Part shown: positions 11,046-23,220 of the stretch, piece after piece
How the letters are laid out: every line of letters starts with the position of its first letter
Numbering within the stretch: position 1 is the stretch's first letter
Source: Leptodontidium sp. MPI-SDFR-AT-0119
Lineage: Eukaryota > Ascomycota > Leotiomycetes > Helotiales > Leptodontidiaceae
Assembly (NCBI GenBank): GCA_020726505.1
Contig: JAHLEZ010000012.1
Coordinates: 1-64,000 of the forward strand
Direction of reading: 5' to 3'
Length of the DNA: 64,000 nucleotides
The notes under the pieces: generated by a model
Databases searched by the model: none
Told to the model about the DNA's origin: nothing
The model's input: the letters and a program-made list of their open reading frames with translations, nothing else
Program-made: the position numbers and the translations under genes

Positions 11046-14000
11046 ATGTCTTCATCACGGCGAAAGCACAGGATACCTGGAAGCAAGACGTCGTCGTCAA
11101 GCTCATCACAGCTTCCTTCCAGATGGTCTGAGTGGGAATGGCGTGTTGAAAACGATCGTTGGTGGCGCTATCGTCTTGATGCCGCTGGTAGGCGACATTC
11201 CCTCTAGCGTCCCTAGACTCCCTACAATCTCGATACTAAAAAGTTATAGGGGAATATGAGGTTGAATATGACCCACCTGCGAATGAGGGAGACCGTCCAG
11301 CTGCTTCAAGTACGCCAACATCATATAGCTTTGCAACCAGAGCAGAATCGAGCACAGCGACGACTTCAGGTGACCAAATTGGGACATCAGAACTTCGTGG
11401 TGACCGTGGCATAGACCCACTATGGCAGTTCTCACAGCACCGCGCGGATCTTGCGCTCATGGTCCCAACACACATAAGAACTAGGGACCCAAATACAGAC
11501 CGGGAAGAGTTCGGCCCACGTACGTAACCACGGCATGGATCGTTATCCTATGGAGGAAGCGCAGAGTTGACAAGACATCAGACTACAAGGCCCACCAAGC
11601 ATGGGAGTTCAAATGGGGCAGGGTGAGACCGATTGGAAATTTCCTGGCCTATGACGCTAATAAGTTAGGTTTTCAAAGTTCTTTGGGCCGAGCCTAAAGG
11701 AGAAAGTGGCACTGGCGGGTTTGATACTGATGCATCCTACACCCAACGGCAAACTGCAAACGGAGGGACCAACTTCCAGAAAGTTCGCCGGTTCATTATC
11801 ATCAATCCGCAACGAGGCCACTGCATTTGCCTGTAAGGCTTTGTCCTCCTACGTTTCCTTTCAGCTTGTGATATGTACGGTCACTGAATATGTGCTTCCT
11901 GATAGGCCAATCAACACTTACAGCGGGAAAGGTGTGACTAAAAAGGGTGTCATCGCCGAACACCATGCCATAATCTACTCTGATAAGGCGGCAGTGTATT
12001 TAAAAGGGGAAAAGGAGAAAGGACTAACCAAAACGCCGATCAAGGTCTCTTGCAGCAGTCATCATAGACTTGACGAAGAATCTCGATTGAATTACGCTAA
12101 AACCTACACTGTCGAGTATAATGTCAAAGTTTGTTTTATCGGCAAGGTAGACAAGGGTTCCGAATGGCAGCTGACTGCCGATTACAATATCGTGCACCCG
12201 CCTCTGAAGTCCAGCCGCGCACCATCTATATATAAAGGAGACGAGCATGCGACGGAGGTCAAGAACATCTCTTCCATGCCTGGAGGGTCGTCAAACGTCA
12301 TGGGGTCTGGGTCAGTAACTGGCTACGGTCTACCAAAACCTCTACAGATGTTTGGTGAGGTTCAAGATGATGCCAGTGAAGATTCCTTGGGCATTGCGAG
12401 TGGCGGTTACCTAGCTCCCTCACTTGAAGTCAACGATGACAACGAAGATGATCTATACGAGCCTTCATTCAGGGATAGCGGTGCCACCTGGACAACACCG
12501 AGCTCCAAATCAACGGTTCTACCTACAAGAGCAACAATCCCAGAACCTAGGGCCACCTTTTCCAACCCTGAAGTCGATAGCCCAGCAGTTCCGTTGCCCT
12601 TGGCTGCTGTTGAAGACCCGGTTCCTGGCACCCGGAATTCCCTGCTCCCTACGCTCGCTCAATGCCAATCATTGACAGATAATCAATGTCGCAAGATTCA
12701 AGATATCGTTGATTCACGTGGGATAAGGGTTTACGCAGACTGGGAAACCCCACACCAATGTGACCTTATACGACTATACATGATGATGAGGAGCTTTCCC
12801 CAGATTGAGTCTATCATGAAAAGCAAACTAGACTACTCGTAAGTGAACCCTCATATGATCTTTGACTTGAAAGCTAACACATCGTTAGATATAAGACATA
12901 TAACAACCGCTTTCGAGGTTGGCTATTTCCGACTACCTCAGTCGAACGAGAGCAGAAAATCATCGAGCTGTATGCGTTAGTGTCGAATCAGGACTACCTA
13001 GCACCATCTCCAGAAACACCTCCAAGGATGGAATCAAGAACACTAGGATCGGAGAACCGCTCCAGATCCTCTTCGTTGAGTTCCCAAAGGAGTTTGAATT
13101 CAACTATTGCGGATTCCATATTCTCTGCTAGCCAGTTCTCTGACCTTTCGGCGGCATCGTCACTTGCAGCAAGTCATTATGGTGGCAGCGATCGTCTTGT
13201 TATCTTACTGCTAGGGGACACAATGTTACATTCCTTGATCAGAAAGATCTTTCGCAACTTTGGACCCGAGAAATTTGTACTCAAACTCCGCTCATGTCTG
13301 ATAAAGTTCTCTAAGCACATTATGCTAGAAGCAGCGTCTGCAAGGTCGTTTAACATGGTTCAAGCGGGAAAAGCACTCCGAGTCCTTGCAAGGCCTGCCG
13401 CAATATCCATTAAAGAAAAGCTTGAAGCGGAAGTGTCAAACATTGTTGACCCTCTACACCACGATGGAAAATCAAACACTGAAACTCAGACGACAAGACA
13501 ACGTGGCCTCACTGAAGGAGAGGTCGACGTGACAGCCTCCGAGGAAAGTGGCGGGGACGAAGAAGATGAGCTTTCTAAGGGTGGAGAAGGCCACCAAGGC
13601 GACGAAGTTGATGACGAATTTTTGGAGCAAGATATGCCACCAACTCTTGAAGACGACCTATCTAAATCGTCGGCATATCAGCTTCTGCGAGAGGACTTGC
13701 AATTGCATGTCGAGCCCGACAACGTGAGAAGGTCACTGTTCGAAATTTGGCCTGTTCTTCAAGACCGATCAACAGCACTACGGATCGATTACGATATTGA
13801 GTGGGAGATCCCGTCCTTCCTGGAGAAGTCCTTCCCTGTTGGGACAAAGCTTGGAAATCTGATGACTCTCTCTGGTTCCAGCGTGAATGCACAAGCACAG
13901 AGCTGCGAGGACTATCTAGCGGAGAAATGGCCAGATATTGGACCCTTGATCCTAGGTATGCTGGAAGATTTCTTGCGAGATGGGATGTCAGGTGAGCATA

Positions 14001-16307
14001 CACGATCCAACTCCAAACTTTGCACGGCGACTTACATTCAACCCAGTTGAAAACAAGAATGACTTAGCGCAGGTGGAAGTGAGAGAAGGGTTGAGCTCCA
14101 GATCGACGGCTCTTAAGGCGCGTGCTGGGATATCGGCTACCGCAGCACACCCAATTCATGTACAACTACTTACAGCGTTGACTTGGTTGTGTAGCGCAAT
14201 AAGGTTCTCTACCCACCCCGAGGTGTCATACTCCTCGACATCTATCAAGATTCCCAGGTCGCGCCGAGCCACGCCGTCTCTCTCCTTGAGAATGAGACAT
14301 TTGGAACCCATCCCAAATGAAGAGTCTTGTTGGCACACTTTATTTCCGTACGGCGTGCTCGCCGAAGGATTTCCTATCAGTCGGCGTTGTGAAGGCATTG
14401 GGCTAGAGATATCGTTTGCCAATATGGCCCTTGCCAGTAGATGTTTGAGCCTCGTGGAATACGACGACGGCTTGATTGCCCATGGCTTGACTTCAATATT
14501 GATTCCCATGATAGAACTGGGAAAGGATGACGCACTACAATGGCATTTCGAGGGCAAGACGAAACAGAGAGGGCACAAACTTGCTAAAGTTTCCCAGATT
14601 CTAAGGATTCACAGTATCAGGAAATGGCACCGAGAGCTCGCACCAGACCGTCTGGTAAACAGACGCTGCTTTCTGGGCTGGGTGGATCGTGCAGTCGTAA
14701 CTATTGGCACCAAAGATTATGAGCCAATCTTTGCTTGGTCGGGAGCGCTCAGGAGCCCGCCAATATCAACCAGTCGATCATACAGCTTCACATTTGGGAC
14801 CAGCGGTCTAGGTTTTGTCACCGCCGAAGGTTCTTGCACAAACATTCGGACAGCCATGCAAACCTCGATCTCCTCAGGGATACGAAACGACGTGCACTAC
14901 GCGCTAAAGGCGGGTGACGAGAACTATGTCCTTCTCTTCGATACCGCAGCAAAAATCGGATATTACCTTCCTCAGGCTTGTATCGTCCTTCAAATGATCC
15001 ATTCGAGCATCAGCGTCCGGAACTATGAGCTATATGACAGAGATCGACTAGTTACGCCGGACAACGTCTCTCATTTTGCCAATGTGGGTCCCGACGGGGT
15101 ATTTGAAGCTCAACGTGCTCTGAAAGAATACTTTAAGCTCATGATATTGAAGGGGGAGACTGCAGACGGCCCTGTCAAAGAGTGTGCCATAGATTTGATT
15201 GGAAAGCTCTGGCATACCATCGATGACATCGGAGTCAAGCTGGACAGTCTCGAAGCTCAATTCGAGAAAGCCGGAGTTATGGCTCCAAACTACATCCACG
15301 GTGTAGAGTGGAAGGATGCTGCTGATATGATATCATCAAAGACGATCAAGCGAATGAAAGTCAACCAGCCATGGTCACTTCTCAGTATTGAGCATCCAGT
15401 GGTACTTTTCTCGCAAAACATTCGGCCACCCATTGTTCCTGTTTGCAAAGACCTCTGCAAGTCCTGGACTGCAGTCCCCCAAGGCCAGAACTATATGGCA
15501 GCAATGGGGACAACAGTTTCTTCTTTCTTACACAAACAAAACGATGGTCTTGCAGAGAGGCTGGATTGGCTCAACGAGCAGCAACTGATAAGCTCCCACG
15601 AAGTTGGCAAGACGCGGTCAGTTCAACATGCTCAAAAGTTATTATTGACCAAGAAACCCTTCTCAAACACTGCATTACGTCGTTTGGTACAGTCACATCT
15701 TCATGGATGTTTTGTGTTTGGGGATGGATCAGAGAAGAAATGTTCATCGACAGTATATCGCACTATCTCACCGTCACCTGTACCGGAACCCGATGATACT
15801 GCTGATGAACAGTTAGCTCAATCCTTACATACAATACCGAGCGAGTGTAGTGACACTTCTATGAGTCAAGGAGATAGCTCAAGCGAAGGATCAAACGGCC
15901 CCTCTGTTGACTCTCGGGCGGTATCCCCGTCTACCCCGTCCCTCAGCTCTGGGCCGCCAAGTTCCACGCGCTGTACCCCCATTATGGATGCACCGCCAGC
16001 CACGCTTAGAACGGCCCCGGTCAATCTTGAAGAAGCTTCTTCATTTCCGCCGAAGACAGTCGGTAGCTCGGCAAATGGGTCTACAGGTCAAAAACCACCA
16101 TCGCTTCACACCACACACAGCAATGATGTGATTGAGCTCAGAGAGACATGTGGTAACGGTGAGACGGAAGTCCAGAGATCCGAAAGCAGTGGCTCAGAGC
16201 GACCACAGAAGTTCTCCGTGAGATCAGCGCTGGCAAAATCATTCATTTCACGCTCACAATTTGATCCGAGATGGAAAGGGAAAGGAAAGGAAACGAACAC
16301 AAGCTGA
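11046..16307 (+). CDS. Large DUF6590-domain protein, intact member of a tandem pair
   Basis: Seven exons (11046-11187, 11250-11519, 11582-11622, 11669-11832, 11906-12838, 12889-13991, 14047-16307) join in phase to 1637 residues. The N-terminus has a Trp-rich segment (WSEWEWRVENDRWWRYRL) typical of the start of DUF6590 proteins. The DUF6590 domain spans about residues 138-295: GRVFKVLW, VRRFIII, GKGVTKKGV, YAKTYTVEYNVKV. Then come a disordered region, a helical segment, an acidic tract, and a long C-terminal part. That part has WHTLFPYGVLAEGFP, GLEISFANMA and ALQWHFEG, features I know from large uncharacterised fungal proteins, sometimes beside NACHT or ankyrin modules. The last 200 residues are Ser/Pro-rich. 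The biochemical function is unknown. A short 41-nt exon 3 is needed to give GRVF, which the neighbouring paralogue confirms. The start could be 10917 instead of 11046. Confidence 0.75.
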
Positions 16308-16910
16308 AAATCTCGAAAATGTGTTTTTATATTCGATAACTCTTCAATGTCATCAAAGTTTAGTGGGGTGTGTAGTTGAAGATTGGTATCTATTTGTTTG
16401 TTGACTTCTCGCGAGAGCCGTTCACTGCTCAAGATACGAATTGCAATATCCTTGAAGTTGGGAATGCTTATCAAGCTAAGGACGTTTAGAAATCCCTTTT
16501 AGTATAGTCAAGTTATTCCCATCCTCTCCTTATTATTAATTACTAAATGCTATCAGTTTACATTGAAAAGGAGTGTGATATGGCAAACTCTGTAATGTAG
16601 CACAATAAATCTTATACATCAAGTTACCTTGTAAGATCCTCTAATCCTTATTCCTAAATAAGTCGATTGAAAGGGGCCATCGACGTTTAGGCGTGACGTC
16701 GGATGGAACTCAGCCTCAGCCACCATGCATGCAAGAGAGGGTAGGCATTTGTTTCCAGTCTGCCTTGTGAACTTATCCTGATCAAGCGCTCCATTAGTGC
16801 AGCCTCATAATGAAACTTCCTCCGCAACACCTCAAACTCCTACGATATTCATTCCCAACACTCAAGACATCTCCTCACCATCAGTGAGAGAATTGCCAGA
16901 GACGAAAACA
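16308..16910. other. AT-rich spacer between the tandem DUF6590 genes
   Basis: This holds the 3' flank of the intact gene, an AT-rich stretch around 16490-16630, the left 52-nt repeat, and the presumed promoter remnant of the pseudogene. No other gene was seen. Confidence 0.5.
16621..16672 (+). repeat. Left copy of a 52-nt imperfect direct repeat flanking the pseudogene
   Basis: It aligns without gaps to 22776-22827: 40 of 52 positions are identical, including the last 16 (AATAAGTCGATTGAAA). Eleven of the twelve differences are transitions. Nine of those have A or T in this copy where the right copy has G or C. Confidence 0.8.
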
Positions 16911-19900
16911 ATGTCAGACCGCAATCAGCAAGATAGGAGTACGTATGTGGCAGAGCGTACGTACAAATGTCTCGCAAGGCTGAGCCATGCTAACATTTGG
17001 GTAGCTGGGCGTCAGAATGTAAAATATGGCGCTGATGGACGATTGTCGCCGATACAAGAGTCTTCGTGAGTATCAAGGCTACTAGTAACTGCGACTCTAA
17101 TTCTTTTCTAGGTACAGACGCGGAGAGGAATGGGACGTTTTCACGGCTCCAACAATATCGACCCGAGCCGAATGAGGCATTTTCAGCTGTGGAAGTTGCA
17201 TATAACATTGATTCCACCAGGCATGGCGAAAAAGAATACCCAAACACAGAGTATGAAGCGACCCGTGATCGTCCACGAGCAAGCACGAATTACGGCGATA
17301 ATGTTCAAGGCAACCGCTCCGAGAATTCAACTCCAGCTGGGTATCAAGGACACACAGGTGACAGCAGGCATCATAGTAGCACGAGCTTTCAAGCCGAAGA
17401 TATACCCGAGGGATCGACTCCTCGCAATCATTCACGGCAAGACCACAGTCTTTCAGCGCAGGAGTGGGCTGCAGTTTCGTCGTCATACCAATTGTCAGGC
17501 TCTTTGGCAAAATTGTCGGTACGAGAAGTGCAAGAGAGTCGACAAGATCCAACAGCGAGCAAACGATACGATCTGCTGCCGTATGAGGACCTAGGAAACG
17601 GCCACTATACGTCATATCATGGCAAAGGAAAGGGCGTGGAGAGACAGTGGCCACGAGATGTAGCAACAGAAGACATCCCAGAGCGTATAGTAAGGGGTAC
17701 ACCTGGACGTTACGAGGCTCTTGATAGAAGCTACGCTAAGAGGACTTTTGATTACAAAAAGTTCTTTCGGCCGGGGCGAGTGTTTTCTACATTGTGGACA
17801 GAGTCATATGATGATGGGACGCAAAGCGAGAATGATCAATTCCCTAGTACGGTCACTTACCAGGTATCCAAGCAGAGAGTGTTTTCGAAAATACGGCGCT
17901 TCGTTGTAGTCCATCAAGCCGAAAGAATCTATACATGCCTTCCAGTCACTTCCTATAATGTCAAAGGCTCCAAGAAGAAGGGGATCAACCTTAATAATCA
18001 CGGGTTAATTTACAGCAGCAAAGAGCCTCCTCCGCATGTCGAAGGGATTACAAAAGCGCCACTCCGGATTATTCGTGCGAAAAGAGCGGACAAAATTACC
18101 AACCCCACATATATTAACTACGGAAGAGTCTATACCGTGGAGACCAACGTCAAGGTTAGGGATGTTGGGGTTCTTGATTCGGAGTCGTTGAGATTACTTC
18201 GCACCTTTTACAGAGAAGTACAAATGGGCGATGACGATTCCGACGCACCTAGTCGAGATCGCAATCCCCGTCTTGGAAGGGACGTCGAACTTTCAGGGAT
18301 TGGAGCTGCATTTGGCCTTAACATAAAGAGTGCCAGGACGAAATATTCTGCAAGTGTTTGGCGCAAGAATCAACACCGCCCAAGACATGAAGAAAGCGCC
18401 TGGCTGTATGTCCGAGACCCACCTATTTCGAGAGATTTCACAGCTTCCTCTCAAATACCCCCTGGCCAGCCTACCCGTATTGATTCATTGCACAGAGACC
18501 CCGGCGTGAGTTATTCAGGCATGGAAAATTCAGTCCCGGGTGGGATATCCACTGAAGATACGAGCAACACCAAGCGCCACACTCATGGATTGCCTTCTAG
18601 TAACGCAGACGAAGCCAGCGTTACCGTCTCGTCAGATCATTGGATCGCCCCAACGCAAGATATGACAGTTGAGAGCTGGGCAGGAGCTGATTCGACAATT
18701 ACATCGAGTGCTGAACAACTCCCTCCCAACTCAGAACTTCTTAATTCGATGGCCAAAAGGACGCCCGAAACAGATCCTTTCAAGTCTGCTGATGGAGATA
18801 CTACTTTACCACTCTCATCAAAGGAGCCGGTACTATCCAGATCTTGCTCCATCGAGTATTTGGAGAGTCTGTTCGGCTACAAAGAATCAAATTCGTCCCG
18901 GTCATCTTATACGGACGAGCCACAAGGTGTAGAGCGACTAGCCGAGCTATTATTCAAGGACGAAAATTTGCAAGATCTCTATAAAGTGGCGGCCCAAAAG
19001 GTTACTTCAGAAAGACTGCGTGAGAATTTTCGACGATGTTTGGTTCAGTGCTCTGCCCACCTCAAAGAAGAAGTCGCGCATGCGAAGTCAGCAGCTGGTC
19101 TGAGATGTGCGAGAGTATTGCAACACTATTCCAGGAATGCAGCAGCCCAAGTTGCATTGTGTATGGGTAAACAGAAAACGATCGATACCGGTGCAGATTC
19201 TGAACATATCCTTGACGTTGGCAACAAATCACATTTTCAGGACGAGTCGGATGACGAAGATGAAGATGAGGGTGAAGGCGATGATGACTAGCAAGAAGCT
19301 GTTCAGCTCGAAGAAATTTTGGTATCATCCGAAGCATTCAAACTGCTGAAAGAAAACTTTGGCCTTTATCTGAATCCAGATCCAGTCAAAAAAGCCCTCC
19401 TTAGGACGTGGCCGGTTTCCCACCAAGGGTCAAACCCTTTGGAAATCGTATACCACGCACCATGGATTATCCCCTCGTTCCTGAAGTCCAGTTTTGCTGG
19501 AGATCAAGCACTAAAGAGCGTCTTGACGATTTCTGGAAGTGGATTAGATGCACAGGCACAAAGTTGTGGTGATTATATTGCTTGGAATTGGCCAGAGTGT
19601 GGGCTTTTGCTCGAGGCATTTCAAGACCTGCTTGAGCAAACATCAGCTGGTAACATTCATCATCTTCCTATCCAGGAATGTCCTGACTTTTTCTAGGAGT
19701 CGAAAAACGCAATAACTACATGGTTCTCAAACTAAACGTTTTGGATAAGGTCTGCGACACGTCGGTGGTGTCTGTAACAGTCACAGCAGTTCATTCAACA
19801 CACGAAAAGGTTGTGTCCGCAGTCTCTTGGTTATGTGCTGCTATCCGGCCCTCTTCACACGATCACGTTACGTACTCTTCTGTGTCCATAGATGCACCCA

Positions 19901-21848
19901 AAGGAGCATCGAAAAGCCGAATAATCGAAATCCAACTAAAAGACTTGGAAGAAGGTTTCCAGAACCCTGGTTGTTGGCACCCGCTATTCCCCCATGCGGT
20001 AGTCGCAAAAGGGTTCCCAACTCGGGATAGAATTCACGGAAAAGGTAAAGGTCTCGAGATTTCCTTCGGTGACATGGCTTTGCTAAGCCAGAGTCTAAAC
20101 ATTGTTGAGCACGGCGGTGGGCTGGTAGTTGAAGGGCTCCGATCGTTCCTGACACCCATAGCTTTACTGCCTGACGGTTCAGTCCAATGGCACTTCGAAT
20201 ACAAGCGAAGTGGTCATTGTCGAAAGCCAAGGAAGCTATTTGAGGTTTCGAACAAGCACATCTGGTCAAGAGATATCGAACCCTTGACATCGAAGATCTC
20301 GTTCAAAGGAGGTGCTTCCTTGGATAGGTGGATGAGGTTGAGGTCCTCATTGGAACGGAGGCATTCTCCGCCAAAACCATTCGCTGGTCCGAAGGAGACA
20401 AGGCCCAAGGAACGGGACATCTGAAATCTCACGGCATTACGACAGGGACAGAAGGGCTGGGAATTTTCGGTGTCTCAGCAAATCGGACATGGCTACCAGT
20501 TTCAGTCCCATCTCGCATCATCCTGCAACCAAACAGAGATATCGCTGACACACTGGAAGACGAATGCGATGCCAGAACAATGGTGTATGATACCGGGACC
20601 AAAATCGCCCATCTTCTTCCCCAGGCCGACCTAACACTTTTTTTAGCCCACAAAATCCTCCAAAGGCGTCAGCTTAATCTCCTGGACGGAAACCAAGCGA
20701 CGTCACTTGACTTTGCATAGCTCAATGCCAAAGCAGTTGACATTCTCCGGGATAGCCTAGACCTCAAAATGGTCAAGCGCGGCAGAAGTGGAAACATTTC
20801 CGCGAGATACTTCGGTGACATCGTGAAGGAGATATGGAACGCGCTGGACATGATTGAAAACGCCCTTGTGTCCAACGAGGCGGAATGGTCGACTATTAAC
20901 AAAGGGGCACCAAAATTCCTGCATAGTGTAGAATTTAGGGACCTCGAGAGCATGAAACCTTGTATGACCATATTGCAGGCCAAGCTGAACAAACCCTGGG
21001 TTCACCTGGTGATATCAGAACCGACCATTCCAGTTCTGTTTTGTCAGGGACTAGGACAAGCTATTGTACCCAGAAACCCTAAAATGCTATGCCGGCCATG
21101 GATCAGTGTTCCGCTTGGAGAGAATTACATGGTAGCCACCTGCATGACCATCTGCTCATGGCTCGATCGGCACAATAATGGAGAAGGATCTCGACTGAGT
21201 GAGAGGGTTGAGTGGAACGTTGATCCCCGAGCATCGCGTGATGGTCTTATCTACTGCCACAGCACCAAGAAGAACAGTTTTGTGTTTCATGAGCAACAGT
21301 TGAATTTCGTCAAGAGGGCTAGTAGGAACGCCAAAATCTACGACCTGGTGATGGGTCATGAAAGAGGAGATCTCATCTTTGGATCTACGCGATGGCGAAA
21401 AGGCTGTTCTGAGAAGCTCGACCAGTCGTCCAGTCTGCAAATTCGAACTACGAGCCTTGATTTCTGTTCTCGTATTCATCTTAAGCAGTCGGATTCCGCT
21501 ATTCAGCATCCTCCAGATGTCCCGGCAGGCAGCAGCGATACATCCGCTGAGACCGAGGCGAGCTTTGGTATCGACTCTTACTCCAACCCTCTGTCGCTAT
21601 CTTCCAGCCTTGTGTCTCAGGAAATCAAGGAGCGCCAGTACATTGAGCCGTCATATTCTTCGCCGATCGTATCCCCAGAGAGGACTCGGTGTCATCCAAA
21701 ATACATAACACAAGCGAAATTGGAAGTACTGCACCCTTCTGGTAGTAGAGATCAGTCGATGAAAAGCGCTCCACGTACTCTCAAAAGGATGAAGAAATCC
21801 ATTCAACTCAGCTCCGCAAGAACGGAGGGCAAGAATCTAAGCAAATGA
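16911..21848 (+). pseudogene. Decayed tandem paralogue of the DUF6590 gene
   Basis: The sequence parallels the upstream intact gene over most of its length. The DUF6590 domain is at about 17745-18200 (FFRPGRVFSTLW, KIRRFVVV, YGRVYTVETNVKV). The helical segment precedes an acidic tract, and the C-terminal region has WHPLFPHAVVAKGFP, GLEISFGDMA and VQWHFEY. Lesions: TAG at 19289-19291 within one continuous frame; a frameshift just before 20310; TAG at 20325-20327 exactly where the intact gene has Trp (RCFLG-W-VD); and TAG at 20718-20720 aligned with a Gln of the intact gene (EAQRAL). The last intron of the intact gene is conserved (19651-19695, phase 1). The 5' end cannot be joined in frame: an exon ending near 17065 leads to a stop when spliced to the GTACAGACG acceptor site at 17112. 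Truncated products from the 5' part, including the DUF6590 domain, remain possible. Confidence 0.8.
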
Positions 21849-23220
21849 GCAGTATCCGTCAGAACGGTCCGCACTAGTTGTGGACAGGACAGGCACACTT
21901 GCCGGGGTGGTCATTCAAATAGCGTCGAAGCTTCAACAGATTCTTGAAGCAGCCAACTGACAACTGGTGGGATGTCAGCAATCCCAACAAGTCTGGGACT
22001 GGAGCTATATCTGTAATTTTGAGTCCGGATCTTAGGTCTGATCGTTGTTCTAACGAGCTCAGAACAAAGGAAACTTTGAAAATTCTATCTTGGATCTTGT
22101 CCTAGGTTAGGCTACTCGGGAGGAAATTGACCAGAATCGTAGCATTTATGCTGTGCGAGTTTCAGTGTTCCGTCTTCCAACTGACGAATCGTCAGCTACT
22201 CCCATATGTGATCATTGTCGTCCAAGAGCATTACTTAGAGAGTTGTCGAAGGGTCGGATTTAGTTCACTGTGAAGAATATCTGTCGCCACTGAACTAAGT
22301 CGAGCGTTTGGCAAAGAGCACCAATTGGGTGTTAAAATTCATTTTCAATGAACACCTGGACACCGGGAATATGAGATCTCGTCCAGAAGTCCATCCACCA
22401 AATAAGCGACTTGTTTTTATATTTTTGGCAAGCGGGGAAAGGGGCACCAGTGGGGGGGGGGGGCTCACTCATATATGTCTACCCGCACCAATTAGTAAAC
22501 CCCCAAATTCGTAAATAAGCTTTGAACCAAGGACGTTCCGGCATATCCCCTTGGTAATCTGATCGGGTTATTCTCACCTTCTCCCCGCTGCCGGCTACTG
22601 GAAATGATTGGTCCACGTCGAAAAAGCGTGCGGCAAGGCAGATTCTGGAAGTCACCGGGCGGTGGCAGTGCGCCTCAAAGCCAGCCATTCGTTGCTCATA
22701 AGAAGATCCCCAGACTGTAATCATTCTCTCGACTCCCACTCGATTCCCCGGAGGCACGATAGATCTTCATGCATCGACTTGCCTTACGAGATCCTTTAGT
22801 CCCCACTCCTGAATAAGTCGATTGAAACGCACAACATCGCCGTTACACCCTTCAAACCTTGCGATCGCACGGAGACAGACATACAGGATGGATCCTGAAG
22901 ACATCGAATCAGGCTCTGCGACGAAAGAAGAGGAGGCTGAACAGAGCAGTTACTTGCCTGCAAATGCAGCTGAATATGTGCAGGTTGCGATAGTTGCGGG
23001 TATTTGGCCACCCTTCCCTACATCTATGGTCGTTCGCATGCTAAGTTCTGTAGGTTGGGTCGGTGTTAGGTTGTATTGATGGACAGCGCAGATATTCTGG
23101 AGTGAAGCCTGAGAGACGTGGCATAAAGAGATATGGCAAGGTTGTGGATACAGGATAGGTGAAGAGATGGTGGGCTGACTGGTGAGCCTGGAAAAGTCGG
23201 AGAAAGTTTGTTGGCTTGTA
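21849..23220. other. Intergenic region downstream of the pseudogene
   Basis: 1.4 kb without a supported gene. It contains a 12-G run (22452-22463) and the right 52-nt repeat. A 63-codon frame from ATG 22888 to 23079 follows the repeat much as the pseudogene start follows the left copy. It has no recognisable family features, and I do not call it a gene. Confidence 0.45.
22776..22827 (+). repeat. Right copy of the 52-nt imperfect direct repeat
   Basis: Direct-orientation partner of 16621-16672, 6155 bases away and gap-free. This copy is richer in G and C at the differing positions. Similarity fades beyond it, with only a short CATCG-CGTTA remnant shared. Confidence 0.8.

Noticed and set aside
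22888..23079. Small 63-codon gene after the right 52-nt repeat
   Set aside because: It has no family features or splice support, and the position may simply mimic the pseudogene start.
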